Notes: generated by a model not told the origin, from the sequence alone. Positions 9,519 through 19,797 are shown, counted from the first letter of the stretch. The stretch: 64,000 nucleotides of DNA from Prosthecobacter debontii (GCA_945860295.1 CAMAQH010000001.1:1-64000); one strand, 5' to 3'. A program made the numbers and translations.

Positions 9519-10361
9519 TTATTGAGGGTCCACTTTCTTTCCGCGACGCAGAATCCAAGCGAACGGTTCCCAAAGTTGGCCGAAGTAGCCTTTTGGCATC
9601 GGCTCGCAAATGCCGAAGTTCTGAGGATAGCGTCCTTTGGGCATGTAGTAGGTGCCAAACAAAATGTCCCATAATGGAAGCAAGCCTGCGAAGTTCTTGT
9701 CCCATGCCTCGCGGTCCTTTGAGTGATGCCAGCGATGAAACACGGGCGTGGCGATGACGCTGCGCAGCGGACCGAAATCCCAGTTCACATTCGCGTGAAT
9801 GAAGATGGCGTAGAATGTCAGGATGGGCGCTGTGGAAAGCGTGACGAGTGGATTGTAACCCATCAGCAGCACTGGCGTGACCTGCGCCAGCTTGTTCACG
9901 AGATCATTCACCGGATGCACTCGCAGACTGCCGAGCCAATCGAGATCCTCCGAGCTATGATGCACCGCATGAAACGGCCACCATTTGCCGCGATGAAACA
10001 GGCGGTGAGTCCAGTAGGCGGTGAAATCTACGAGCACGTAAATTTGGATCGCCTGCAACCAAATGGGCTGATGACTGAGTGGCCCATAGCCTGAGTAAGT
10101 GCCCAGTTTCAGAATATCGACTGAAGTCACTTGCGCCAGAATCAACAAACTGAGTGGAAGGATCAGCATGAGGCGCACCAGTGGCTTTGTGAGTAGAATC
10201 GTGGCGAACCAATAAATCACGTCTGTTAACCAACCGTTACGAAGGATCGGCTGCACGCGATTGCGACCACGCCCGGCGATACGCTCGATAACAAAAAAGA
10301 TGGCTGACAGGATGACCAGCGTGACGAGAACGCTGAAAAAGGTTTTATCGGGTTTCATCAA
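9519..10361 (-). CDS. Sterol desaturase / fatty acid hydroxylase family membrane protein
   Basis: A 280-residue integral membrane di-iron enzyme of the fatty acid hydroxylase superfamily. Hydrophobic segments lie at about residues 8-25, 48-75 and 95-115. The histidine clusters are HRLFH, FHAVHHSSE and HRWHHSKD, which bind the iron pair. Members hydroxylate or desaturate lipids using O2. Pairing with the downstream sulfatase is unexplained. A decayed gene of the same superfamily lies at about 22319-22769. The lipid substrate is unknown. Confidence 0.88.
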   Translation of the reverse strand: MMKPDKTFFSVLVTLVILSAIFFVIERIAGRGRNRVQPILRNGWLTDVIYWFATILLTKPLVRLMLILPLSLLILAQVTSVDILKLGTYSGYGPLSHQPIWLQAIQIYVLVDFTAYWTHRLFHRGKWWPFHAVHHSSEDLDWLGSLRVHPVNDLVNKLAQVTPVLLMGYNPLVTLSTAPILTFYAIFIHANVNWDFGPLRSVIATPVFHRWHHSKDREAWDKNFAGLLPLWDILFGTYYMPKGRYPQNFGICEPMPKGYFGQLWEPFAWILRRGKKVDPQ

Positions 10362-10475
10362 GGAGGTGGTTTTTGAAGGGAAGCGGAGACGAGACGAAAT
10401 GTGTGTCTCGCCTGCTAAACGAAACTTTAACCTCGCTGGTAATTGTGCGTTCCAATAAAACCGCTGACCTCATGG

Positions 10476-10565
10476 TTTAGGCGAAAGTTGTATAAAGCCA
10501 TGGTTGAACGCATCGACCGCGGTGTTGGCATGATGCTCGCCGAACTGGAAATCTTGGTGCGCTGA
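10476..10565 (+). pseudogene. Tiny sulfatase relic (about 30 codons)
   Basis: In one plus-strand frame this stretch reads LYKAMVERIDRGVGMMLAELE and then stops with TGA at 10563. This matches the helix that precedes the DNGG metal site in sulfatases, where YAAMVERIDxxVGxxLAxLExLG is typical. No sulfatase sequence is recognisable on either side. It appears to be the last remnant of a tenth sulfatase in the intergenic gap. The rest of this 217-bp gap shows nothing. Confidence 0.45.
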
Positions 10566-10578
10566 ACTCACCTTGAAT

Positions 10579-11898
10579 CTACTTCGACTTCAGACCGACC
10601 GTATTTACGGCTATCACACGATACTCGTGCTTCTTACCAGCCTCAGCCTTCGTGTCGGTGAAGGTCATCTTCACAAGAGGATTCGCAGGTGTGTCGCTGT
10701 ATTGCAGGCCCTGGAAGATCGGGCGACCAAAGGGGTTCGCTGGTTTCTCGGGCACGGCGGCGATCTGCTTGCCATCGCGCTCTATTACAAAGCTGGCGAG
10801 TCCGCTTTCGAGATCAGCCGTGACATCCCAGATGAGTTCGTTGCCTTTGAATTGAATGTTGGTTGGCGCAGGCGGTGGCGTTGTGTCCGTCACAGCGCTG
10901 TCTTTCACATACTGAGCCCAGGCTTTGGCCGTGGCTGCATTCGGCAGCCACACAGCTTTGGTCTTGTCGCCAGAAAACTTCGCAGCAGGCGCGGCTTCGC
11001 TACCGAGCAGAGGTGCTAGCCAGGCGCTATCGGGAGACATCGCTTGGAGTGCTCCACCGCCCTTTTTTGAAAGTCGTGCTGTTAGGCAGGCATCAAGCCA
11101 AGGCATAGCGAGGTAGCGTTGGTTGCCGCATTCATGTGAGGTGAAAGGATCAACGGAGACACCGATGAGGCCGCCTCGGGAACGCACATGATTGAAGAAA
11201 GCCTCATTCGCCGCCCACGCGCCAGCAAAGCGGCCTTCTTTAACCGTGACGCCTTCTTTCGTGCCGAGATTGCACATGATAGGCACACTCAGAGCGGCTT
11301 CTGGGACAGTGTGTGTCTTGATGGTTGATCGGCTTGGATTGGCTTCCAGCAAAGGCACACCCGAGCGTAGCCATGCCGCAGCGACGCGCTCAGGATGCAT
11401 CAGCACCATACCGCCCGCCCAATGCCCGCCGCCGCTGTGACCCCAGAGCGCCCATGGCACTTTCGACAGCTCGGGATGTCCGCTTTTAGCACCGAGATCG
11501 ACGAGGCATTTCTGGAACGCAGCACTCGATCCATTGCGCGGATCACACCACATTTGGCACTCGGCTTTCTCCGGCTGCTCGTAGGCTGGCGCGATCAGTG
11601 CGCAGTCATGCTTCTTCGCCAGCGCCTGCCAATGCAGATCATAGGCACCCGTGAGTCCCGATTTGCACGAGCCCTCACCACAGCCATGCTGGTGCACGAT
11701 CACGCCCCGGAGCGTCTTCACGTCATTGGGCACCCAGACCGTGTAGTTCACCGGAAAAATCAGCTCGCCTGGCTTGGCCGATGCCTCATAGCGCACTCGA
11801 TAGTAAGGTGCCTCAGCAGGAGGAAAGACATCATACGGTGCCTTTTGAGCTGACAATGATGTGGCGAAAGAGAGGAAGAGGAGTACTGCGGTGCGCAT
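10579..11898 (-). CDS. Exported alpha/beta hydrolase with FN3-like C-terminus
   Basis: A 439-residue secreted hydrolase. A signal peptide covers residues 1-17. The serine nucleophile sits in WGHSGGGHW (G-x-S-x-G elbow) after an oxyanion-type segment VHQHGCGEG. Several cysteines ([15 protein letters not shown]) suggest disulfides. After about residue 345, the sequence [19 protein letters not shown] starts an Ig/fibronectin type III-like module of about 90 residues. It is probably a polysaccharide or ester hydrolase acting outside the cytoplasm. It stands alone, with no close same-strand partner. Confidence 0.8.
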   Translation of the reverse strand: MRTAVLLFLSFATSLSAQKAPYDVFPPAEAPYYRVRYEASAKPGELIFPVNYTVWVPNDVKTLRGVIVHQHGCGEGSCKSGLTGAYDLHWQALAKKHDCALIAPAYEQPEKAECQMWCDPRNGSSAAFQKCLVDLGAKSGHPELSKVPWALWGHSGGGHWAGGMVLMHPERVAAAWLRSGVPLLEANPSRSTIKTHTVPEAALSVPIMCNLGTKEGVTVKEGRFAGAWAANEAFFNHVRSRGGLIGVSVDPFTSHECGNQRYLAMPWLDACLTARLSKKGGGALQAMSPDSAWLAPLLGSEAAPAAKFSGDKTKAVWLPNAATAKAWAQYVKDSAVTDTTPPPAPTNIQFKGNELIWDVTADLESGLASFVIERDGKQIAAVPEKPANPFGRPIFQGLQYSDTPANPLVKMTFTDTKAEAGKKHEYRVIAVNTVGLKSK

Positions 11899-12059
11899 GG
11901 ATTTAATATCAACGTCATCAGACCAGTGAGACTACAGGGAAATTATTTCTCAAAGCCTGCGCATGTGCATCCCAGTGATGGCTGGGTGGGAGACTGTGAC
12001 TTGATCAGGCGTTAGGAACTGCACACTTATGGCCAGATAAGCCATCGCTTCACATCGAC

Positions 12060-13556
12060 ATGAAACACATCGAAAATCCAGACATCATCCTCATCGGCAG
12101 CGGCATCATGTCGTCGAATCTAGGCACGCTGCTGAAGCGGCTCGATCCGACTCTCACCATCCAGCTTTATGAAGTCACTGATGGGCTAGCGCAGGAGAGC
12201 TCGGATGGCTGGAACAACGCGGGCACGGGCCATGCAGGCATCTGCGAGCTGAGCTACACCCCGAAGCGTGAGGCAGACGGCAGCGTGAATGTGAGCAAGG
12301 TGATCGAGATCTTCGAGCAGTTCGAGCACTCGAAACAGTTCTGGAGTTACGCAGTCGGCAGCGGCATGGTGGAGCGGCCTTCTGAGTTCATCAATCCGCT
12401 CCAGCACATCAGCTTTGTGCATGGTCAGGAGCAGGTGGACTTTCTCAAAGCGCGCTATGAGGGCATGGTGGCGCATCCCTTTTTCAGCTCGATGGAATAC
12501 ACCACGGATCGCGACAAGATCGCGACCTGGGCACCGCTACTACTGGAGGGGCGCGGTGATGTGCCAATCGCGGCGACGAAGATGGATGCAGGCACGGACG
12601 TGAACTTTGGAGCTATCTCACGAAAGCTCCTGCAATGGCTTGGCCAGCAGGATGGCTGCGGCATTGCTTCAGCGCACAAAGTCGTCGGGCTGAAAAAAAA
12701 GAATGGGCGCTGGGAAGTGGAGGCGCGTGATCTAAAGACAAATGAAGTGTGCACGAATCACGCGAAGTTCGTCTTTGTCGGCGCGGGTGGTGGTAGCCTA
12801 GGCCTGCTGCAAAAGTCCGGCATCCCTGAGGCAAAGGGCCTGGGTGGCTTCCCCATCGGTGGCCAGTGGCTGATCTGCGACAGCCCAGAGATCGTGGCCA
12901 AGCATGAAGCGAAAGTTTATGGCCAAGCACTGGATGCTGCGCCGACCATGGCGGTGCCGCATCTCGACACGCGCATGCTAGATGGCAAAAAGACGCTGCT
13001 CTTTGGCCCGTTTGCCGCATGGACGACCAAGTTTCTGCACAAGAAGGGCAGCATCACTGACCTGCCGTTTTCCATTCGCCCAGACAATCTGACGACGCTG
13101 ATCAACATTGGCATCAGCAACTTGGAACTGGTGCGTTACCTGATCCAACAAGGGCTGCAAAGCATGGCAGATCGGATGAAAGTGCTGCATGTCTTTTACC
13201 CAGCCGCGCAGGCCAAAGACTGGCGCTTGATCGATGCTGGCATTCGCGTGCAGGCCATCAAGAAGACGGATGGCCTGGCGGGAATCGTCCACTACGGGAC
13301 GGAAGTCATCACTGATGCTGACCATAGCATCTCGGCTCTGCTCGGTGCCTCGCCGGGAGCTTCGGTGTCGGTGAATATCATCCTGGAAGTCATCAAGAAA
13401 TGTTTCCCTCATCTGCTAGCCACACAGGAAGGTCATGCGCGCATGAAGGAGATGATCCCGACCTATGACGAAGACATCAAGCTGCTAGCCAATGCGAGGA
13501 GATTTCAGGAAGTAAATCAGCGGGCGGAGGAGTTGCTGGGGCTGCGGAGGGCTTAA
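12060..13556 (+). CDS. mqo: Malate:quinone oxidoreductase
   Basis: This 498-residue FAD enzyme oxidises L-malate to oxaloacetate and passes electrons to the membrane quinone pool, a TCA cycle step. The N-terminal dinucleotide motif IGSGIMSSNLG (about residues 12-22) binds FAD. The family block SSDGWNNAGTGHAGICELSYTP follows at about residues 47-68, and the C-terminal SALLGASPGASVS block is also present. Length matches the family (about 490-500). It is monocistronic and convergent with the ADP-ribosylglycohydrolase-like gene. It supports an aerobic respiratory lifestyle. Confidence 0.96.
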   Translation: MKHIENPDIILIGSGIMSSNLGTLLKRLDPTLTIQLYEVTDGLAQESSDGWNNAGTGHAGICELSYTPKREADGSVNVSKVIEIFEQFEHSKQFWSYAVGSGMVERPSEFINPLQHISFVHGQEQVDFLKARYEGMVAHPFFSSMEYTTDRDKIATWAPLLLEGRGDVPIAATKMDAGTDVNFGAISRKLLQWLGQQDGCGIASAHKVVGLKKKNGRWEVEARDLKTNEVCTNHAKFVFVGAGGGSLGLLQKSGIPEAKGLGGFPIGGQWLICDSPEIVAKHEAKVYGQALDAAPTMAVPHLDTRMLDGKKTLLFGPFAAWTTKFLHKKGSITDLPFSIRPDNLTTLINIGISNLELVRYLIQQGLQSMADRMKVLHVFYPAAQAKDWRLIDAGIRVQAIKKTDGLAGIVHYGTEVITDADHSISALLGASPGASVSVNIILEVIKKCFPHLLATQEGHARMKEMIPTYDEDIKLLANARRFQEVNQRAEELLGLRRA

Positions 13557-13586
13557 CCTTTCAAGCGAAACAAGTGACGTGCGTCT

Positions 13587-14654
13587 TCATGAATGCGTGA
13601 TGAGTTTCTGAATTTGCTCTTTGAGCAGTGCGGCATCGACGATCTGATCGACATACCTTTGCGGCATCTTTGAAACACCGACGGTGCAGCCAATCAACGC
13701 GCCAAGGACTGCTCCGCGATGGCAGTTATCACCGCCGACATTGGCATTGGCGATGACGCCGCTTTCAAAATCGTCGGCATATTTCCAAGCCAGATAAAGT
13801 GAAGCGGGGAAGGCCTCGGCAATGTAGCAGGCAGGACTCACTCGCCGCCCGATCACGACATCATCAGGATATTTAGACCATTCGAGAGCTTTGCGTTTGG
13901 AAAACCAATCGGTGGTATTGACGAGGATTGCTTCGCGAAAGGCCACGCCAGCGAGAACATCACAAACTATCCTCACCATAGCATCTGCGGCAGCCAAGAC
14001 TTCTGGTGCACGATGCGTGAGGCTGATGTGTTGTTTCACGGCCTCACGAGTGGCCGACAGATCACCGCCAAAGTAAGCACAGAGAATGCCGACATGAGCC
14101 AGGCCACCAATGTGGATGTCTGTGCCAGCACATTTACGCGGTGCGGTGCCGCGAGCATAGGCGGTGAAAAACTTCCGATGACACTCTTCGACATAAGTAT
14201 CCCGATGCTTTCTAGGCGTGAGCATGAAGTCGATGTAGCGCGTGAGGTAGTCGTCAGCATCGTAACCGCCACAAGCGCTGAGTGACTGCATGAGCACCTT
14301 GCCTAGCTGGAGGTTCAGTGTGTTTTCACCAGCCCTGAGAAACTGGTGATAGTGAATACCGCGCTGGCCCCAGTATTGAGCCTGATCATGTAAGATGTCA
14401 CCACGCTCATTGAGTGCCGTGTATTCAGAACGCCACAAAATGCTGCCTGAATGCTGGGAGCGTGGAGCCATGTAATCACGCACGATACCGTAGTCTTGAT
14501 GTAATGCTGAGCGGTCATAATACCAATGCACAGGCATGGCCAGCGCATCGGCAATGAAGCCGCCTGTAGCTAGGCCGGCGAGTGAGTCTTGAGTTGTTTC
14601 CACTTTGCTTATTGAGCTATTGAGGCTGTTGGTTTGGCTGATTTCGCTGTCCAT
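13587..14654 (-). CDS. ADP-ribosylglycohydrolase family protein
   Basis: A 355-residue all-alpha protein of the ADP-ribosylglycohydrolase (DraG/ARH) family. It opens with the family pattern GLATGGFIADALAMPVHWYYD and ends with NANVGGDNCHRGAVLGALIG, which carries the Asp-rich metal-binding end. Known members remove ADP-ribose or act on related N-glycosidic bonds with Mg2+. No signal peptide is seen. Its start overlaps the end of the lipoprotein gene by 46 bp, so the two are likely one transcript. The actual substrate is not predictable. Confidence 0.88.
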   Translation of the reverse strand: MDSEISQTNSLNSSISKVETTQDSLAGLATGGFIADALAMPVHWYYDRSALHQDYGIVRDYMAPRSQHSGSILWRSEYTALNERGDILHDQAQYWGQRGIHYHQFLRAGENTLNLQLGKVLMQSLSACGGYDADDYLTRYIDFMLTPRKHRDTYVEECHRKFFTAYARGTAPRKCAGTDIHIGGLAHVGILCAYFGGDLSATREAVKQHISLTHRAPEVLAAADAMVRIVCDVLAGVAFREAILVNTTDWFSKRKALEWSKYPDDVVIGRRVSPACYIAEAFPASLYLAWKYADDFESGVIANANVGGDNCHRGAVLGALIGCTVGVSKMPQRYVDQIVDAALLKEQIQKLITHS

Positions 14655-15475
14655 TGATTAAGCTTTAGATCTGCTGGGCTTAACCCGCGATTGAACTCCA
14701 ATCCGCAGAGGTTCCAATGATGAGCATGGAGATCAAAGGGGCTGCGGACACGCTCATCAAAATCAGTCGGCCACAGAACACCACCGATGGAGCGATATGC
14801 GCGAAGGGTTACTTCCACCTCGGCTCCACGAGTGCTGTCCAGCCCATTGAGCGTCATGCGGACTCGCCTAAGTTGTTTGTCGCTACGGCTGATGAAGAGG
14901 ATCACCCGATCTTCAGCAGCCACTCCAAGGCCTGGCCTTAGAACAGCGAGCACCTCGTCACACAGTTCGTCATCTACCTTGGATTCGCCATTCATAGCGA
15001 AGACGGTGCCGTTTTGCCGAAAGTAGAACGGCCCGAGCAGAAACATCGTATAGGCGTCTGCCACCAGAGCTGCCGCGTGACTGGCTTCCGCGTTATCGGA
15101 AGGCGCGCCGTTGTATGAAATGGCGATCTTTCCCGGCTGACGAAGGACATTTTTAATACCCCCTAATCCGGTGTGGGTCTGAGCCATGAGACGGGGCGAA
15201 AGGACCAGCCTTTCCTCGGAGCCACCCCGGAATTTTGAGTCCACCAGTATCGGCTGAAAGCGCGGCCCGATTGATGCCCATCGGCCTTTGTAGCGCACAC
15301 TCAGGTCGTGGATCTTTGAGAAAGCATCGCCACCATGGGCCTTTTGCGAAGCGCTCAAAATGGCTAAAGCTCTGGAATCAGACGATTTGAGTTCTCGAGT
15401 GCAAATCTTCGTCGCGGCGCATGACGTGAACAGGCTTACCGAAGCAAGCAGGACTGCGAAGTTGTTTGTCTTCAT
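14609..15475 (-). CDS. Putative lipoprotein, unknown function
   Basis: About 288 residues from the ATG at 15475, chosen because it gives a clean signal sequence ending in LFTSC, a plausible lipobox with Cys near residue 19. A start at 15562 is possible but would add a second hydrophobic stretch. The mature part has the alternating beta pattern of a LolA-like or outer-membrane-facing fold. Its central helical stretch runs SHAAALVADAYTMFLLGPF. I do not recognise a named family. It overlaps the ADP-ribosylglycohydrolase-like gene by 46 bp, which suggests a functional pair. The 280-bp divergent gap to the gene at 15756 holds a weak hairpin near 15618-15634. Confidence 0.7.
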   Translation of the reverse strand: MKTNNFAVLLASVSLFTSCAATKICTRELKSSDSRALAILSASQKAHGGDAFSKIHDLSVRYKGRWASIGPRFQPILVDSKFRGGSEERLVLSPRLMAQTHTGLGGIKNVLRQPGKIAISYNGAPSDNAEASHAAALVADAYTMFLLGPFYFRQNGTVFAMNGESKVDDELCDEVLAVLRPGLGVAAEDRVILFISRSDKQLRRVRMTLNGLDSTRGAEVEVTLRAYRSIGGVLWPTDFDERVRSPFDLHAHHWNLCGLEFNRGLSPADLKLNQWTAKSAKPTASIAQ

Positions 15476-15755
15476 GAAAATGAGGGAACTGGTTACGATC
15501 GACCTAGCCTGCATGATCAGCAGCAGTTTCACGATCAAAATTACGAACCACGCGGCCCTCACTGACTCAAAAAACTGGGCATTTAGATTTCCCTACCTTT
15601 TTACCTGAGCGGGGCGCGCCTCATCATGTGAGGCTTGGGTTTTGGTCGTCATTATTTATCAGCGGGTCAGGGCGGTTAACTGTGATTGCGAAATTAGACA
15701 CATAATTTGCTGGCATTTTTTGTGAAAGGCAGGCGTTTTAAATCCATCTCCAAAT

Positions 15756-18700
15756 ATGAAACGACTCGCCTTTCTCTCTCTGCTTTTGCTGTCCCCGCTA
15801 TTCGCCCAGGATGGTTTTAAACCACTATTCAATGGCAAAGACCTCTCCGGCTGGGATGGCAACCCGGAGCTGTGGAGTGTGGAAGATGGCTGCATCACGG
15901 GCAAGACAACCGGCCCAGAGCAACTCGCCTACAATCAGTTTCTGATCTGGCGCGGTGGCGTGATGAAGAACTTCGAGCTTAGAGCAAAGATCAAACAAAG
16001 CGGCAACAACACGGGCATCCAATACCGCAGCAAGGAGCTGCCGGAAAACGGCAAGTGGTCCATCGGCGGCTGCCAGTGTGACATTCACCCCGCTTCGCCA
16101 AATAACGGGATGGTCTATGAGGAAAAGGGACGCGGCATCATCTGTCAAAACGGTCAAGGCGTCGTGATCGACCCCGAGGGTAAGCGCTGGCTCGCCTCTG
16201 AGCATGAACCGGTAAAGATCGATATCGCCGAATGGCACGAGTACACCGTCATCGCACAGGGCAATCATTTGATCCACAAGATCGACGGCCAAGTGACCAT
16301 CGACCTGCTCGACTTCGAGTTGGCGAAACGTTCGATGGAAGGTCTGCTCGCTTTCCAGATTCATCGCGGTCCAGCGATGAACGTGCAGATCAAGGACGTG
16401 ATGCTCAAAGATCTGACGGAGGGCGCAGATGTCTCGTTTGAAAAATCAGCCATCCCGAGCGATGCACAGATCATTGAGGCCAAAGGACCGGCTGGAAAGA
16501 CAAAGGGAAAAGCTAAAGCACAGCCACCCGCTGCTCCCACCAAAAGTGAGCCAAAAGCAAAAGGCAAAGCTAAGGGTAAAGGTGAAGCAAAAGCAAAACG
16601 CCCTGATGCGGTGGGTCCAGCCATTGGTGCCAATGTCGCCACGCCAGTGAGCAACATCAAAACGCTGCCGAATTTTAAAGTGGAACTGCTCTACTCCGTT
16701 CCCGGTGGTGAACAAGGTTCGTGGGTGAACCTTTGCACAGACGAAAAAGGCCGCATCTACGCCAGCGACCAATACGGCGGCCTTTACCGCTTTGCCGCAC
16801 CTGCCGCAGGCCAGCCGCTGAAGCCCGCTGACGTGCAGAAGTTGCCAACCGACATCCGTGGCGTGAACGGCATGCTTTTTGCCTTCGGGGCGCTGTATGT
16901 CGGCGTGAACGATTACGAGAAAAAGATCCCCAGCGGCCTCTACCGCATCACCGACAGCAACCGCGACGACATGCCTGATAAAGTCGAGATGCTGCGTGAG
17001 TTCGAGGCTAGCAGCGATCACGGCGTGCATGCCATTTTGAAAACGCCGGATGGCAAAGGCCTCTACCTCATCAGCGGCAACAACGCCGTGCTCAAAGACG
17101 GCCCCGTCGCTGGAACGCCAGCCACATCGCCCGTGGCGAAGCTTTGGGGCGATGATCATCTCCTCACTCGTATGCCCGACGGTCGCGGCCACAACCGCCA
17201 TGTCATGGCTCCTGGCGGCATCGTCTATCGCTTCACACCAGATGGGAAGACCTTTGAGATTTTCGCCAGCGGCTTCCGCAACATCTTCGACGGCGGCGTG
17301 AACCGTGATGGCGAGCTGTTCGTCTATGACGCCGACATGGAGTACGATTTCAACACGTCGTGGTATCGCCCCACACGCGTCAATCACGTCGTCAGCGGCG
17401 GCGAATACGGCTGGCGCAACGGCGCAGGCAAGTATCCCGAGTTCTACTATGACAACCTGCCCGCCACGCTGAACATCGGCCCCGGATCACCCACCGGCAC
17501 CACCTTTGGTTACGGCGCTAAGTTCCCCACAAAATACCAAGAGGCATTCTACGTGCTCGATTGGAGCTGGGGCAAAATCTACGCCGTGCACCTGAAGCCC
17601 AGCGGCAGCACCTACACCGCCACGAAGGAAGAATTCGTCACCGGCGGCCCACTGCCGGTCAGCGATGCCATCATCGGCAAAGATGGCGCGATGTATTTCA
17701 CCATCGGTGGCCGCCGCGTGCAGAGCGGGTTGTATCGGGTGAGTTACACTGGCAAAGAAAATACCGATGCGACCCATCAGTCCGATCAAACAGCATCCGC
17801 CACTGTCACCCGCCGCACCCTTGAAGCCTTCCACGGTAAACAAGACCTAAAAGCCGTCTCCACCGCCTGGTCGCATCTCAACAACGAAGACCGCTACATC
17901 CGCGCTGCCGCTCGCACCGCACTGGAGCACCAGCCGATTGCTGAATGGGAAGCCAAAGCTCTCGCTGAAACAAACGTCACCGCGCAGCTTGAAGCCCTGC
18001 TCTCACTCACACGCGCCACGGGTGTCTGCCCTACCCACCGTGCTGCGGATCATGTCGTGAGCGACACCATGCGCGACAAACTTTGGGCCGCGCTGCTCAA
18101 GCACGACTTCACCAAGCTCACCCCCGAGCAACGCCTCGCCTATGTCCGCCTCACGGAGATCGTTTTGCATCGCTTCGGCAATCCCGACGACGCCACCGTC
18201 GCCGCTATCATCGCTAAGCTCGACCCATCATTCCCAGCGGATAACTTTGAGCTGAACTGGATGCTCATCGAAACGCTCGCCTACCTGCAAGCGCCGAACA
18301 CTGCCACCAAAGGCATGGCGCTCATCGCAGCAGCGGAAAGCCAGGAGCCACAGGTCGAATACGCCCGTAGCCTGCGCTTCCTCAAGGCTGGCTGGACGCC
18401 TGATTTGCGCAAACAGCAGCTCGAGTTCTTTCTGAAAGCCGCGAACTACAAAGGCGGCAGTAGCTTTGCCATCTTCATCGAGTTCATCCGCAAAGACTCG
18501 CTCGCCACATTTACGCCGGAAGAAAATGCACAGTTCGCGGAACTCATCGCCAAGAAGCCTGAGGTGAAAAGCGCCATCGAAAACGTCGGTGCCATGTTCA
18601 TTGGCCGCACACCAACGATGTGGACGCTCGACGAACTCAGCGCCGCTGCCAAGACCGGTATGAATGGCCGCAATTTCGACAATGGTCGCAAGATGTTCAG

Positions 18701-19115
18701 CGCCTCCGCCTGCTACACTTGCCACCGCTTCGGCAACGCCGGCGGCATGACTGGCCCCGACCTCACCGGCGCGGGCGGTCGCTACAGCCCGCATGACTTG
18801 CTCGATCAGATCATCAACCCCAGCAAGGTCATCAACGAGCAGTTTGCACCCATCATCGTCACCAAAAACGACGGCAGCATCATGACCGGCGTCGTTGTCA
18901 ATTTGAGCGGTGATGGCGTCACACTAAACACTGATCTCACCGACCCGAATCAGCGCGTGAACGTCGATCGCAAGGAGTTGAAGAGCATCGAACTCAGCAC
19001 CGTGTCTCCCATGCCATCGATGCTGCTAGCCATGCTGAAGAAAGGCGAGATTCTCGACCTCTTAGCGTATGTGCTAAGCGCTGGAAACAAGGATCACGCG
19101 ATGTTTGCGAAGTAG
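15756..19115 (+). CDS. DUF1080 / beta-propeller / HEAT-like / cytochrome c fusion protein
   Basis: A 1119-residue exported multidomain protein. After a signal peptide (1-18), residues about 20-215 match the DUF1080 concanavalin-like fold (FKPLFNGKDLSGWD, the 3-keto-disaccharide hydrolase-like group). A Lys/Ala/Pro-rich linker spans about 235-290. A soluble-dehydrogenase-type six-blade propeller follows at about 300-665, then an alpha-helical HEAT-like region. Last is a PVC-type heme domain with C986-Y-T-C-H990 and the GPDLTGAGGRYSPHDLL block. It may bind and oxidise sugars, handing electrons to the respiratory chain. The architecture is seen; the reaction is inferred. Confidence 0.9.
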   Translation: MKRLAFLSLLLLSPLFAQDGFKPLFNGKDLSGWDGNPELWSVEDGCITGKTTGPEQLAYNQFLIWRGGVMKNFELRAKIKQSGNNTGIQYRSKELPENGKWSIGGCQCDIHPASPNNGMVYEEKGRGIICQNGQGVVIDPEGKRWLASEHEPVKIDIAEWHEYTVIAQGNHLIHKIDGQVTIDLLDFELAKRSMEGLLAFQIHRGPAMNVQIKDVMLKDLTEGADVSFEKSAIPSDAQIIEAKGPAGKTKGKAKAQPPAAPTKSEPKAKGKAKGKGEAKAKRPDAVGPAIGANVATPVSNIKTLPNFKVELLYSVPGGEQGSWVNLCTDEKGRIYASDQYGGLYRFAAPAAGQPLKPADVQKLPTDIRGVNGMLFAFGALYVGVNDYEKKIPSGLYRITDSNRDDMPDKVEMLREFEASSDHGVHAILKTPDGKGLYLISGNNAVLKDGPVAGTPATSPVAKLWGDDHLLTRMPDGRGHNRHVMAPGGIVYRFTPDGKTFEIFASGFRNIFDGGVNRDGELFVYDADMEYDFNTSWYRPTRVNHVVSGGEYGWRNGAGKYPEFYYDNLPATLNIGPGSPTGTTFGYGAKFPTKYQEAFYVLDWSWGKIYAVHLKPSGSTYTATKEEFVTGGPLPVSDAIIGKDGAMYFTIGGRRVQSGLYRVSYTGKENTDATHQSDQTASATVTRRTLEAFHGKQDLKAVSTAWSHLNNEDRYIRAAARTALEHQPIAEWEAKALAETNVTAQLEALLSLTRATGVCPTHRAADHVVSDTMRDKLWAALLKHDFTKLTPEQRLAYVRLTEIVLHRFGNPDDATVAAIIAKLDPSFPADNFELNWMLIETLAYLQAPNTATKGMALIAAAESQEPQVEYARSLRFLKAGWTPDLRKQQLEFFLKAANYKGGSSFAIFIEFIRKDSLATFTPEENAQFAELIAKKPEVKSAIENVGAMFIGRTPTMWTLDELSAAAKTGMNGRNFDNGRKMFSASACYTCHRFGNAGGMTGPDLTGAGGRYSPHDLLDQIINPSKVINEQFAPIIVTKNDGSIMTGVVVNLSGDGVTLNTDLTDPNQRVNVDRKELKSIELSTVSPMPSMLLAMLKKGEILDLLAYVLSAGNKDHAMFAK

Positions 19116-19170
19116 TTTCGATTTGGCAATCGAAGCCTCGTGGCGCAACAAATTCGATTACCAGTCGAAT

Positions 19171-19797
19171 CTACGATGAGAGCGATTTGCAAGTCTTCAC
19201 TGCCGCGCAAATCGTTTCCTTCACATCCTCCCAGTCCTGTGCCATCAGCAACTCGGGATCATTGTCATCCTCGGCATCGTCAAAGTAAATCATGCTGCGC
19301 ATCACGACCATGGGATCATGGCTGGGGTATTTTTGGCGGTAGATGTCGATCAGTGCATCTACTCCGAGATGCTGGATGAGCGCATGAAGGTCGTAGAAGT
19401 CCTTGCGGGCACCACGATTGGTGATCGCGCTCAGTTTCATGCCAACGATGTCCGGCAGGCTAAACATGCGGATGCCATCCTGCGTCTCAGGCTGAGCAAG
19501 TAGAGGATACCGGTAGGTCACAAAGTCCACCTTCAGACCGTCGATAGTGGCATTCAGTCCGACCTTGTTCATCCCGGTGGTCTCAAAGCCGCTCAGTACT
19601 CGACTCAAGATGTCAGCGAGGCTTTCCACATCAAAAGGCTCTGGCGTGAAGAAGTCGAAATCAATGGAGCGACGATGCCCGAAACGAAGCGCCAGCGCTG
19701 TGCCGCCCACCAGTGAAAACTGCTGCAGGGCCGGATGCTTGGTCAGGTCTTTCAGGAGACCCAGGGAGCCATCGGGAAGGGTCTCGAAGTGCAGCAT
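19171..19797 (-). CDS. AbiEii-type nucleotidyltransferase toxin-like protein
   Basis: A 208-residue protein of the nucleotidyl transferase AbiEii/AbiGii family. The signature LVGGTALALRFGHR is followed by SIDFDFFT, giving the G-G-T-A-L and D-x-D metal/nucleotide motifs. Members act as toxins that transfer nucleotides to tRNA or other targets in toxin-antitoxin and phage-abortive systems. It overlaps its upstream partner (19752-20069) by 46 bp, the normal antitoxin-first order. The cytoplasmic location follows from lack of a signal. Whether this pair acts in phage defence is unknown. Confidence 0.85.
   Translation of the reverse strand: MLHFETLPDGSLGLLKDLTKHPALQQFSLVGGTALALRFGHRRSIDFDFFTPEPFDVESLADILSRVLSGFETTGMNKVGLNATIDGLKVDFVTYRYPLLAQPETQDGIRMFSLPDIVGMKLSAITNRGARKDFYDLHALIQHLGVDALIDIYRQKYPSHDPMVVMRSMIYFDDAEDDNDPELLMAQDWEDVKETICAAVKTCKSLSS

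Noticed and set aside
15618-15634. Hairpin GCCTCA/TGAGGC in the divergent gap
   Set aside because: Only six bp and not followed by a clear T-run; it does not fit either flanking gene as a terminator.
19116-19170. Pair of small AT-rich hairpins as a terminator between convergent genes
   Set aside because: Stems of six to seven bp without a T-run; too weak to list as a feature.
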